In this document: positions 27,001 through 34,388 of the stretch, piece by piece
Position numbering within the stretch: position 1 is the stretch's first letter
Layout: each line of letters starts with the position of its first letter
Source: Candidatus Hydrogenedentota bacterium
Lineage (GTDB): Bacteria; Hydrogenedentota; Hydrogenedentia; Hydrogenedentales; SLHB01
Reading direction: 5' to 3'
DNA: 64,000 nt
NCBI GenBank assembly: GCA_013359265.1
Contig: JABWCD010000019.1
Location: 1 to 64,000 of the forward strand
Notes under the pieces: generated by a model
Databases searched by the model: none
What the model was told of the DNA's origin: nothing
The model's input: only the letters and a program-made list of their open reading frames with translations
Translations under genes and position numbers: made by a program

Positions 27001-28375
27001 TCTCGGCTTCACGCTCCTTGACGCGATTGGTGGCCTTTTCGAGCGCGCGATGGAGCGACCACGCGCGCTGGCTGGCGGCTTCGGCCTGCGCCTTGAGCCC
27101 CTCGATTTCCTGGCTATGTTCGTCCAGTGCAATTTCCGTGAGCACGGGCGCGCCGGGCGATTCGGACTGGACTGCTTCGGCCCGCTGCCGTACGTCAGCC
27201 AACTCGTATCGGACGCGCTGCAATTCCGAGTCGCGCTCCCCGAGTTGAGACTGGAGCAAATGAAGTTCCTGCTCGATCGCGGCGCGCTTGTCTTCTTGTT
27301 CCTTAAGGCGCTGGCGACTGTCTACGAGCGTTTGGGAAATGTCGGCGTAGTCGTGCGCGAGCCGGTCGCGCTCTTCGGCGGCTTTGCGCAGGGTGGAGGT
27401 CTCGAAATATGCGGCTTCGAATTCCGCTTCGCGCTCCCGGAGCGCCTTACGCAATTGTTCCGAGGCCTGCAGGGCGGTTTGTTCGTGCTGGAGGAGATCG
27501 GCGATGCGCTGGTCGCGTTCTGCGATGGCGGATTCGAAATGTTGAGTTGCGGCAGCGGCGGCCGCTTCGTTGGCTTGTTGTTGCGCTTCGGCAAGGGATT
27601 CGGTCAAGAGTTGCACTTCGCGATCACGTTCGGCGAGGGCGGTTAGTGCGGCGTCGAGATCGCGCGCCATCGCCTCCGGCAGTTCGTTTGCCCGACCCGC
27701 ACTGGGCGCTTGCTGGAAGACGGATTGCTTGAGCGCGGCGATTTCGTCGCGCGCGGCGGAGCATTCGGACGTCAACCGATCGATATCGCCGTCTTTTTGC
27801 GAGACCAGACCCTGGAGTTTGCGAATCGCTTCGGCCGACGCCCCGTCGTGTCCGGCTGTCGACGCCGGCTCCGATTCGAGATCGTTGAGCGTCTTTCGCA
27901 GCGATTCGTTTTCCTGGCGCGCGGCGCTGAGTTCGCCGATGAGACGGGAGATTTCGGCCGCGCTTTCCTGCAGCAGCTTGACGGCGTCGCTGCGCTGTTG
28001 GGTGAGGCGTTCGACCTCGCCCGCGGCCTCCGCAACCGAAGCGCGCAATTCCTCACGGGCAGCGGGCTGAATGTGTTTGAGGTCCATCGGTTCGCCGGGA
28101 CGGCGCAAGTTCCACTCGAGGGGGCGGCCCGTGATGTCGGGAATGGGTTCGCGAACGGGCACGGCGGCTCCGGAGGGGTGCAACGACGCGCCAAGACCGG
28201 CGAGCGGCGCGCTGATGGCGACGGTGGCAGCGGAGGAGACACCGGGCTTCGCGAGCGGCTGAGGGCGGGGAACGGTGGAGATTCGGCGGCATTTACGGCA
28301 CCACGCACTTCTTCCCGCGTGGTCGTCTTCCACGCTGATGGAGTTACTGCAATTGGGGCACTCGAAAACGATCAT
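24083..28375 (-). CDS. Very long coiled-coil protein with N-terminal zinc ribbon
   Basis: A 1430-residue protein. The ATG at 28375 is chosen because a zinc ribbon starts there (VFECPNCSNSISV, then AWCRKCRRIS); the frame upstream is open but without coding character. After a Pro/Ala-rich linker (about 35-110), residues about 120-1400 are almost unbroken heptads rich in Glu, Ala, Gln and Arg, for example REAEFEAAYFETSTLRKAAE and SVAARAN-type blocks. The tail (KMLVDALLRFLGRR) is short and conserved-looking. There are no SMC-type Walker motifs, so it is a filament- or scaffold-like protein and not an SMC ATPase. It probably forms an operon with the small zinc-ribbon protein just downstream. Its cellular role is unknown. 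Confidence 0.8.
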   Translation of the reverse strand: MIVFECPNCSNSISVEDDHAGRSAWCRKCRRISTVPRPQPLAKPGVSSAATVAISAPLAGLGASLHPSGAAVPVREPIPDITGRPLEWNLRRPGEPMDLKHIQPAAREELRASVAEAAGEVERLTQQRSDAVKLLQESAAEISRLIGELSAARQENESLRKTLNDLESEPASTAGHDGASAEAIRKLQGLVSQKDGDIDRLTSECSAARDEIAALKQSVFQQAPSAGRANELPEAMARDLDAALTALAERDREVQLLTESLAEAQQQANEAAAAAATQHFESAIAERDQRIADLLQHEQTALQASEQLRKALREREAEFEAAYFETSTLRKAAEERDRLAHDYADISQTLVDSRQRLKEQEDKRAAIEQELHLLQSQLGERDSELQRVRYELADVRQRAEAVQSESPGAPVLTEIALDEHSQEIEGLKAQAEAASQRAWSLHRALEKATNRVKEREAEIDRLAAELAAANTMHEARLTEIRDLTASLEETVTRQAGLASEYEAAKLAAQSAQATGEQLKVAFDEALSLVAKRDEELALLRAESGQWQTRIDETSGNVQQLTFERDLALQQCREAETEVQAERQKLRGLLDDLTKAQAELEETRTYLIQREQRLEAATTELAQWQARDADRDSEIQRLNARLDEASRQVEAAAFESEAERAKWQPLVASHEETKAALDDIRTQLAARDEQIASLQMEAANRDGALASIKAALAQASSAHEQANVAADELRAQLAAREARIESLLDDVSARANEIEALKTSLAGLESALQEKEDKSDDLDFQVAGLSATLRDRDAALAEAVRKADSAQAELAATRQAEAETRAALDALQGELDQMREAASAAQERLGPADAELGHLRDTVARLNARERELRSALDHRTSEVESLLADVNDFRAREGRLDGELESRSRAIQELQLAFESRTAEWEQALAAKQELDLRAQQGVATFEQFQTDINELRAHLAAKEAESEQLLRERTALQDSLGKSSAAAGLLQHELDSRMAELARATAENETLRNNVELYRENADDFERQANALRAEAELHKAEKESLQLAANEAKQVAARYDIELASLRAELEKMAADKGEFESLAVGSQEAAARFQAELDALRVELTSAVDERDTLAGRAEEALAAKAATEADMASLLTELNKHLAEKNEIESAAAAARERAARLEADAAALQAQVAQTVEERDSLARTMQDIQAANAANESEVASLRAELEKRAAEKAQVETFALDSKSAAERIQSELASLRAEAARKLEEIEALRRALEDARTANSAVEADLAAARTQAGQYEQTIAALRTESDKAGRTGADMLAEIESLRNEVQRLRRESDEYKSVREQESRQLTQQLEQAVSEVSRSAQEIQRLSGELEAARAHGGGVGTLEEALKLQHTMAATHDDLWKHAPAVDGNGEPVTPEVVNADEQDEQKMLVDALLRFLGRR

Positions 28376-28615
28376 GCCAACCGCAATCCTAAGGACTGCC
28401 TTCCCAAACCCTTGGCAGGCACACGCTGCGCAGGCAGTATAACACCACGGCGCACATTTCGCATTCAAGTCGCGAGAGGGGCGCACCACAATCGATGGGC
28501 GTATCGGATGCGTTAGCCGCAAGATAGAGGGTTGTCGCCCAGGAATTCGACTGTCGCTCCGGTTATCGATACGATTGCGTAGAAAATCCGCCGGTATAAG
28601 GAATATTGCAGGCAG

Positions 28616-29863
28616 ATGCAGACCGCACCAATTGCGTATCTTTCGAGCGAGTATCCCGCGATCTCGCAGACTTTCATTTTCCGTGAAGTGGAGTCCTTGC
28701 GCAGGCACGGCTTCACGGTGAAGACGGCATCGATTCGAGCGCCCGGAAACGTCGATATAATGACCGCGGAAGAGCAGGCGGACGCGAAGAGCACGTTGTG
28801 TATCAAGGACTGCGGCATCGCTCGGTTGGCGGCGGCGCATGCCGCGCTGAAGTTAACAGCATTTTTTGCGTATATGCGGATGTTTTCGTATGCGCTGTCG
28901 TTGTGGACGAATGGGCCGGTGCCGTTAATCAAGGCGATGGCGTATTTTGCGGAGGCGGGGGTGCTGGTGCACTGGATGCGCCGGGAGGGGATACGACATG
29001 TGCACGTGCATTTTGCGAATCCCGCCGCGACGGTGGCGCTGATCGGCGCGTCGAGCGGGTTGATTGAGTTCAGCCTGAGCGTTCATGGTCCGGATGAGTT
29101 TTACAACATCAACCAGGACCTAATTCCGGAGAAGGTGCGCAAGGCGGTGTTCGCGCGGTGCATTAGTTTTTATTGCCGCAGTCAGCTTGAACGGGTGACC
29201 GAATACAAGGATTGGGACAAGTTTCACATCGTGCGCTGCGGCATCGATGTGTCGAAGTATGCGGTGCGGCCGGAGCCGAGTAATGCGGTAGCCGAAATTC
29301 TATGTGTGGGGCGGCTAGTGCCAGCGAAGGGTCAACACTTGCTCGTCAGGGCGTGCCATGCGCTGAAGGAACGGGGCGTGGCGTTTCACGCGACGCTTGT
29401 CGGCGCGGGGCCGGACCGGGAATCGATCGAGGCGCTGGCAAAGTCGCTCGGTATCGCGGATTGTGTGGCGTTCGCTGGCCCGGTGGGCCAAGGTGACATC
29501 CATTCGTATTACGACAAAGCGGACATTTTCGCGTTGCCGAGTTTCGCGGAGGGGTTGCCGGTCGTGTTGATGGAGGCAATGGGGAAGGGGATACCGTGCG
29601 TGACGACAGCGATTACCGGGATTCCGGAACTGGTGATCGATGGCGTGAATGGGTTACTCGCGCCCGCATCGGATTGGGAAGCGTTGGCCGACCGGCTGCA
29701 ACGGCTGATCGAGGACCCGGCGTTGCGCAAAAAACTGAGCGCCGCCGCACGGGAAATCGTGGAGCGGGATTACGACGTGCAGCGGAATTGCGAGGGAATG
29801 GCCGAGGTGTTTCGGCGGCATCTTGCAGGGAAGCAGGAACGGGTCGATTTTGGAGTGCGGTAG
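28616..29863 (+). CDS. Glycosyltransferase family 4, exopolysaccharide type
   Basis: A 415-residue GT-B glycosyltransferase. The N-terminus AYLSSEYPAISQTFIFREV is typical of colanic-acid/WcaL-like enzymes. Later come HVHVHFANPAATVAL, SLSVHGPDEFYN, HIVRCGIDVSKY, CVGRLVPAKGQHLLVRA and the donor-site loop FALPSFAEGLPVVLMEAMGKGIPCV (E-x7-E), then TGIPELVIDG. It probably adds a sugar to a lipid-linked surface-polysaccharide intermediate at the inner membrane. It is transcribed divergently from the coiled-coil gene. Its stop codon lies inside the left inverted repeat of the element at 29851-30007. Confidence 0.9.
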   Translation: MQTAPIAYLSSEYPAISQTFIFREVESLRRHGFTVKTASIRAPGNVDIMTAEEQADAKSTLCIKDCGIARLAAAHAALKLTAFFAYMRMFSYALSLWTNGPVPLIKAMAYFAEAGVLVHWMRREGIRHVHVHFANPAATVALIGASSGLIEFSLSVHGPDEFYNINQDLIPEKVRKAVFARCISFYCRSQLERVTEYKDWDKFHIVRCGIDVSKYAVRPEPSNAVAEILCVGRLVPAKGQHLLVRACHALKERGVAFHATLVGAGPDRESIEALAKSLGIADCVAFAGPVGQGDIHSYYDKADIFALPSFAEGLPVVLMEAMGKGIPCVTTAITGIPELVIDGVNGLLAPASDWEALADRLQRLIEDPALRKKLSAAAREIVERDYDVQRNCEGMAEVFRRHLAGKQERVDFGVR

Positions 29864-30007
29864 TAGCGCTACCGCTTTGGCTCGCCTTGCACGGCGATTT
29901 GGAAAGCGCTCGAGTCCGTTGATACACGACTCCAGCTCCGCCGGGAGTGGAAGCGGTAGTGCCGTCCACCTTCGCTATGCTGCGGTGGACTCTACTACCG
30001 CACTCCA
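29851..30007. mobile_element. MITE-like element with 16-bp perfect terminal inverted repeats
   Basis: TGGAGTGCGGTAGTAG (29851-29866) and its exact reverse complement (29992-30007) bound 157 bp. Inside are further hairpins: GCGGTAG-tagcg-CTACCGC (29857-29875) and GTCCACC-n13-GGTGGAC (29964-29990). There is no transposase gene. The left arm contains the stop of the glycosyltransferase gene, so insertion may have supplied its C-terminal codons. No clear target-site duplication is visible. Confidence 0.6.
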
Positions 30008-30110
30008 TATTCTGCCCTTGCGCGGTTTGGGGCAGCGTCGCTACAATCGGTGCGCGGTTGAAGTAGGTGCATGTGTCTTTCCTCACGGGTGCAACCGGAA
30101 GTGTGCGCGT

Positions 30111-30878
30111 ATGGCAAACATCGACGTACCGGTCTGGGAAAACGACGGCAAGAAAGTCTTGCATCGCGGGCGGCCAGTGCGTGGGGCCGATCCGAAAACC
30201 TTCGAAGTCTTGCTGGGCAACTACGCGCGCGATGCGAAGAGCGTTTTCTTCCACTCGATTCAATCAAAACAGATCGATCGCGATACCTTCCGTCCGCTGA
30301 ACGCCAACTTCTGTATCGATGCGACACAGGCGTTTTTCGTCGTCACGCCGATCAAAGACGCCGACCCGAAAACATTTCGCGTGTTGGATTCTTCGCTGGT
30401 TTTTTTCTCGATGGGATCGTTTATTTCCTCGGGTTACGCGGCTGATGCGAATTCCGTTTGGCATGCGTCGTCACAGGGAATTCGGCGCATCAAAAAGGCG
30501 GAACCCGTGACGTTTTTTTCTCTTGGGAACAACTACGGCTGCGATCGCGAGCGGGTCTACTTTTATGCGACTCCCATTCATGGCGCGGATCGCGTTACCT
30601 GGCGGCATTGGGCAGGCCTATTGAGCATCGATAAGAACAACGTGTATTTCACCAGCAAAAAAATTGAGGGTGTCGACCGGCCCTCCATCTGGCTACTCAC
30701 CGCGACGGATTCCTTTATGGACCGGCACCGAATTTACATCAGCAATCGCGCCGTGACACCCGAAGAATATCTCGAATGGCTGAAGTCTGTCGATGAGAAA
30801 TGTGCGTGGGAGCGCGAACAAATACACAGCGGCGCCATGTTCGAACGTATTAAAAGCCAACACCCTGACGGGATTTAA
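30111..30878 (+). CDS. DKNYY-repeat protein
   Basis: A 255-residue protein built from DKNYY-type repeats, in which an Asp-containing turn precedes an aromatic strand and a GADPKTF-like loop: YARDAKSVFFHS, FCIDATQAFFVVTPIKDADP, YAADANSVWH, YGCDRERVYFYATPIHGAD and LSIDKNNVYFTSKKIEGVD. The repeat is thought to form a beta-rich binding fold; no enzymatic role is known. There is no signal peptide, so it is probably cytoplasmic. The ATG at 30111 is preceded by GGAAG. The frame upstream runs through the MITE-like element and is not coding. Confidence 0.75.
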   Translation: MANIDVPVWENDGKKVLHRGRPVRGADPKTFEVLLGNYARDAKSVFFHSIQSKQIDRDTFRPLNANFCIDATQAFFVVTPIKDADPKTFRVLDSSLVFFSMGSFISSGYAADANSVWHASSQGIRRIKKAEPVTFFSLGNNYGCDRERVYFYATPIHGADRVTWRHWAGLLSIDKNNVYFTSKKIEGVDRPSIWLLTATDSFMDRHRIYISNRAVTPEEYLEWLKSVDEKCAWEREQIHSGAMFERIKSQHPDGI

Positions 30879-30889
30879 GGAGGCGAAAC

Positions 30890-30943
30890 ATGCCGGGCTG
30901 GTTTGGCGAACGGCACGAAAATGGTCGGCGTATGGGCCAATAA
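30890..30943 (+). CDS. Possible 17-codon micro-ORF with strong ribosome binding site
   Basis: AAGGAGG (30878-30884) lies 5 nt before an ATG that opens MPGWFGERHENGRRMGQ and then stops. The site directly follows the stop of the DKNYY gene. The strong binding site suggests translation. The peptide could be a true short product or the start of a gene truncated by a nonsense change; the bases after it (to 31070) show no clear continuation. Confidence 0.3.
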   Translation: MPGWFGERHENGRRMGQ

Positions 30944-31070
30944 ACGCTGCCCTGAATATTCTGGGCGTGCGCAGGAGATTTCTGGGCGATCGCTTTTCTG
31001 CGCTCGGGCTCGGCCGATTCCGGTTTTACGAGGATTTAATCGCGGAGGCCGAACGCCAGGCCACAATTGC

Positions 31071-31382
31071 CTAGAACGGCAGTTCGCCGCCGTCGCCGCC
31101 GTCGTCGGTCTCGCGCTTCTTGCTCTTGCGGATTTTGGGACCGGTGTCGCCCTCGGGGTTGTCTTCGTCGAAGGGTTGGGCTTCGAGAGTACCGTCGGCA
31201 TTCTTGGTGAGGATTTCGATCTTCTTCTCTGCGTCGGCGAGGGCCTTCTCGCAGCGCTTGGCGAGTTTGATGCCTTCTTCGAAGCGTTTGAGGGCATCGT
31301 CGAGCGGGAGTTCGCCTTCTTCGAGGGCGGCGACGATTTCCTCGAGCTTTTCCAGGTCCTTCTCAAACTTCTGCTCAGCCAT
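31071..31382 (-). CDS. xseB: Exodeoxyribonuclease VII small subunit
   Basis: A 103-residue small subunit of exonuclease VII, which with XseA degrades single-stranded DNA to oligonucleotides in repair. The family core FEKDLEKLEEIVAALEEGEL, then LDDALKRFEEGIKLAKRCEK (two long helices), fills residues 6-55. The C-terminal extension is acidic/basic and longer than in Escherichia coli (about 80 residues). The start overlaps the end of xseA by 8 nt, so the two subunits are translationally coupled. Confidence 0.93.
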   Translation of the reverse strand: MAEQKFEKDLEKLEEIVAALEEGELPLDDALKRFEEGIKLAKRCEKALADAEKKIEILTKNADGTLEAQPFDEDNPEGDTGPKIRKSKKRETDDGGDGGELPF

Positions 31383-32730
31383 TCGACGGTTCCTCTGCGA
31401 TGCGATCGACGGTGACGTTCGCGCTGCCGCGCCCGAAACGGACCTCCAGTTTATCGTTTGGCGCGAGCTGTTGCACGTCGCGAACCAGTTTGCGGCTGGG
31501 AAGCTTCCACGCGAGCGCGTAGCCTCGCGACAAGACCGCGAGCGGGCTGAGCGCGTCGAGTTGCGCGACTAGGGGCTGGAACCTTCCGCGCGCGTTCGAG
31601 ACGGCGACGTGGGCGGCGTTGACGATGCGCTGCACCTTCGTTCCCAGTTCGAGCCGTGCCGCGTGGATACGTTGTCCCGGGGACAACAGCACGAGCGAGC
31701 GAGCCGCGCGATCGAGCCGCCGCCGCAACAGGCGGATACGGTCTTCGACGCGGTCTTCGATGCGCATGCGGAGTTCGTCGACCCGCTGCCGGCGCTGGCG
31801 GACCAGTTCTTCGGGACGGCGAAAAACGTAGCTCGACATGGCCAGCGAGAGACGCGACTTGGTGCGCTCCAGTTGGCGCGCGAGCGACTTGCCCATGCGC
31901 GCGCCCAGTAGGCGCACTTGCTCGACGAGCGCTTCCTGTTCCTGCACTACCAGTTCCGCCGCGGCAGACGGCGTCGGCGCGCGAAGGTCGGCGGCGAAAT
32001 CGGCGAGCGTGAAATCGATCTCGTGTCCGACGGCGGAGATGATTGGCGTCTTCGCGTTGTAAATTGCGCGCACGACGATCTCCTCGTTGAACGGCCACAG
32101 GTCCTCGAGCGAGCCGCCGCCACGCCCGACAATCATCACGTCCACACCATAGCCGTCAAGCGCTTTGATCCCCGCGACAATCTCCTGCGCGGCCTCTTCG
32201 CCCTGCACACGCGCGGGATAGATGAGGATGTGGACGTGCGCGAACCGCCGGTTGATGACGTTGAGGATGTCGCGGATCGCCGCGCCCGTCGGCGATGTAA
32301 CGATCCCGATGCGGCGGGGGAGGAGGGGCAACGGCTTCTTGTGCTCCTCGTCGAACAGCCCTTCTTCACCGAGTTTTTTCTTGAGCTGCTCAAACGCGAG
32401 TTGCAGCGCGCCCACCCCTTTGGGGTGCATCTCCTCGCAGACGATCTGATAGTTGCCGCGTTTTTCGTAGACGGTGACCAAACCCATCACCACCACTTCG
32501 AGCCCGCTATCGGGCCGGAACTGCAGCTTCATCATCCGCCCGCGAAACATGACGGCGTCAATCTGGCTCTCGGCGTCCTTCAACGTGAAGTACGCGTGCC
32601 CGGCCGGCGACACGCGCCAATTGGAGATTTCACCGGAGACCCACACGTTGCCGACCTGCGTCTCCAGCAGGTCCTTCACTCGCCGTGTGAGTTGCGCGAC
32701 GGAGAGTATTTCGGGTTTCTCGATAGACAT
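31375..32730 (-). CDS. xseA: Exodeoxyribonuclease VII large subunit
   Basis: A 451-residue catalytic subunit. The N-terminal OB fold (VWVSGEISNWRVSPAGHAYF and FRGRMMKL) is followed by the catalytic domain with RIGIVTSPTGAAIRDIL, VMIVGRGGGSLEDLWPFNEE and SAVGHEIDFTLADFAADLRA, the signature of the family. A long helical stem follows, then the C-terminal segment ALSPLAVLSRGYA. It degrades single-stranded DNA in both directions with XseB. Its ATG overlaps the stop of the upstream PIN gene (TAATG at 32732-32728), so a toxin-antitoxin-like pair sits at the head of the operon. Confidence 0.95.
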   Translation of the reverse strand: MSIEKPEILSVAQLTRRVKDLLETQVGNVWVSGEISNWRVSPAGHAYFTLKDAESQIDAVMFRGRMMKLQFRPDSGLEVVVMGLVTVYEKRGNYQIVCEEMHPKGVGALQLAFEQLKKKLGEEGLFDEEHKKPLPLLPRRIGIVTSPTGAAIRDILNVINRRFAHVHILIYPARVQGEEAAQEIVAGIKALDGYGVDVMIVGRGGGSLEDLWPFNEEIVVRAIYNAKTPIISAVGHEIDFTLADFAADLRAPTPSAAAELVVQEQEALVEQVRLLGARMGKSLARQLERTKSRLSLAMSSYVFRRPEELVRQRRQRVDELRMRIEDRVEDRIRLLRRRLDRAARSLVLLSPGQRIHAARLELGTKVQRIVNAAHVAVSNARGRFQPLVAQLDALSPLAVLSRGYALAWKLPSRKLVRDVQQLAPNDKLEVRFGRGSANVTVDRIAEEPSNG

Positions 32731-33110
32731 TAGGACGGGTCGGCGTACGGATTTACCTGCCTGAGCCCCGGAATGTTCTTGAAGTCAGCGATATTGCGGG
32801 TGGCGAGTTCCATGTCGTGTACGAGGGCTGTGCCCGCAACGATGGCATCCGCCAAACCCATGAGTCGCTGTTGCCGCATCTGAATGGCGCGATCGATGAC
32901 ACTCTCCGTCAGGTCCAGCGATTTGAGTGACAACAATAGATCGCGCAATCGCTGCTTTGAGGTCTCAGACATATCGCGGAATCCGGGATAACCCAGAACC
33001 CCGATCCGGGTCACACTTGCGATTGCGATGCCTCTTGAAGCAATGAAATCCTTGCACAGGGTATCGGATGGATGGACCGCATAGATCAGGATGTTGCTGT
33101 CGCAGAGCAC
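32730..33110 (-). CDS. VapC-like PIN-domain protein with altered catalytic site
   Basis: A 126-residue PIN-domain protein. The first acidic residue is in CDSNILIYA (residue 4), the third region is LADAIVAGTAL and the last is LATRNIADF. The conserved glutamate of the second motif, normally S-x-x-T-x-I-E-x-L-G, is glycine here: SVTRIGVLGYPGF, codon GGG at 33000-33002, one base from GAG. PIN toxins need these acidic residues for Mg-dependent RNA cleavage, so this copy may be inactive. It follows its antitoxin-like partner by 3 nt and overlaps xseA by 1 nt. Confidence 0.85.
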   Translation of the reverse strand: MLCDSNILIYAVHPSDTLCKDFIASRGIAIASVTRIGVLGYPGFRDMSETSKQRLRDLLLSLKSLDLTESVIDRAIQMRQQRLMGLADAIVAGTALVHDMELATRNIADFKNIPGLRQVNPYADPS

Positions 33111-33113
33111 AAT

Positions 33114-33395
33114 CTATTCTATGTCCGGCAGAGGTCTGTCCTGTCTTTGCTTGCGCTGCCATGCGACAGGATCAGGAACAATCTTTGCGACCTCCCCGAG
33201 TTCCCGGAGTTCATCGAGCGCGGCGCGGCGCACCGCGAGTATCTCAGGCGCTGGAACCGGAATCTTCTGGCGTGGCTCAATGGCCGCACACAATGTGGCC
33301 GTGATAGCGACTTTGCCGTGGCGCAACGACTCCGGCAGCGGGACGTGCAGGGTGCCGTCCTCGTCTGGCTCGATAATGGCGTTGATCGTTTCCAT
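33114..33395 (-). CDS. Putative antitoxin partner of the PIN protein
   Basis: A 93-residue protein. The N-terminal strand pattern INAIIEPDEDGTLHVPLPES, followed by basic residues GKVAI, resembles DNA-binding antitoxins of VapB/AbrB-like type. The C-terminal half (AALDELRELGEVAKIVPDPVAWQRKQRQDRPLPD) should wrap the PIN toxin. The stop is 3 nt from the PIN start, the usual antitoxin-first order. The ATG has AGGG 8 nt upstream. The family is not assigned with certainty. Confidence 0.65.
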   Translation of the reverse strand: METINAIIEPDEDGTLHVPLPESLRHGKVAITATLCAAIEPRQKIPVPAPEILAVRRAALDELRELGEVAKIVPDPVAWQRKQRQDRPLPDIE

Positions 33396-33491
33396 ACAAG
33401 TAACCCTATCATACGTTCAGCGCGTGTCTAAACTATGCAGAGTACGATCGACATTTCCACCCATTTGTCGCGCCCAGTGGTTGAAATCATC

Positions 33492-34244
33492 TCACCCATA
33501 CTTGGCGTGGCAGTCTTTCGACGTCATCTTCGGCGCTTTGATGAGGCCGCTGGCGAGTTTTTCGCCTTCGGGATCGAGATAGAGGCGGCCGGTGGGGATG
33601 GTGATGTCCGAGGCGTAACCGTCGAAATGCGCATTGAAGATGTAGCCGGTCTCCGACGTGCAGCGGAACCAGTGGACGTTGTCTTTGTGGTCAGAGATTG
33701 TGGAGACGCCGCCCGCCGCGAATTGATTGTCAATCGTCGGCTTAATGACGTAGTGGTCGTCGGCAGTCTCGAGTTTGTCGTAGTGGCGGCCGTGGAACGC
33801 GCCTTCGAGCACGATGAAGCCGGTGCACATGTTGCTGTGGCCGTGGGGGACGATAGCGCGATCTTTTTTGAGACAGAAGATTTGGCGGCCGAAGTTGAGT
33901 TCTTTCGGAAGACCTTCGACATGGCTGAGATCGAAGGACGCGCTGAACGCGCCGTTTGCAGGGATGTCTACGCGTTCCTTGATACCGGAGAGGTCAACGC
34001 ATTTCATGAGTTCGGTCAGGTCAACCTTGCGGAAGAGTCCCTCCATTTTCGCCTGGAACTCGGTGTCCTTGAGCTTCTGTCCATGCAAGTCTTCGCCAAT
34101 GGCATATAGATCGTTGAACCATCGATCAATGATGGGTTTGACGGATTCGGCGAAGAGGTTCTGGGTCCAGAGCATGTCGAGGAGTCCATAGGCCAGGACG
34201 GAGTTGATCATACTGCCGGTGAATTCGCGGCGGGTGACGTTCAT
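33492..34244 (-). CDS. Tat-exported cupin-like protein
   Basis: From the ATG at 34244 the product is 250 residues. It begins MNVTRREFTGS, a twin-arginine signal, followed by a weak hydrophobic stretch (SVLAYGLLDMLW). The central part has a cupin pattern, AIVPHGHSNMCTGFIVLEGAFHGRHYDKLE, with a later DNVHWFRC, so His residues could hold a metal. The role is unknown. The start is chosen for the twin-arginine motif and an AAGG upstream. A frame extension to 34286 would run into the hairpin at 34263 and is rejected. Downstream spacer 33396-33491 holds nothing recognised. Confidence 0.6.
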   Translation of the reverse strand: MNVTRREFTGSMINSVLAYGLLDMLWTQNLFAESVKPIIDRWFNDLYAIGEDLHGQKLKDTEFQAKMEGLFRKVDLTELMKCVDLSGIKERVDIPANGAFSASFDLSHVEGLPKELNFGRQIFCLKKDRAIVPHGHSNMCTGFIVLEGAFHGRHYDKLETADDHYVIKPTIDNQFAAGGVSTISDHKDNVHWFRCTSETGYIFNAHFDGYASDITIPTGRLYLDPEGEKLASGLIKAPKMTSKDCHAKYG

Positions 34245-34262
34245 TGGCACAACCTTTAATTT

Positions 34263-34306
34263 GCGAGAGTACCTTTTTCTTTGCAAAAAGAAAAAGGTAC
34301 TCTCGC
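34263..34306. repeat. Perfect 20-bp stem-loop with GCAA tetraloop
   Basis: Left arm GCGAGAGTACCTTTTTCTTT (34263-34282), loop GCAA (34283-34286) and right arm exactly complementary (34287-34306). It lies in the 144-bp gap between the aldehyde dehydrogenase stop and the cupin gene start, both on the minus strand. It could end the dehydrogenase mRNA, stabilise the cupin mRNA 5' end, or be a dispersed palindrome. A GNRA loop is unusually stable in RNA. Confidence 0.75.
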
Positions 34307-34338
34307 GCTCTCCCCAAAAAGAAACGGACGTACAGATT

Positions 34339-34360
34339 CGCCCGGCGCGGAGGCCGGGCG
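34339..34360. repeat. GC-rich palindromic repeat
   Basis: CGCCCGGC-gcggag-GCCGGGCG, an 8-bp perfect stem, followed by CTACGA. It is 32 bp from the GCAA stem-loop in the same gap and directly downstream of the aldehyde dehydrogenase stop. Confidence 0.55.
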
Positions 34361-34388
34361 CTACGAAGTCAATTCGCGACGCTCACTA

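Noticed and set aside
24200-28516. Long open frames on the plus strand opposite the coiled-coil gene
   Set aside because: They are mirror frames forced by the Glu/Ala/Arg-rich heptads of the minus-strand gene, a known artefact in GC-rich coiled-coil genes.
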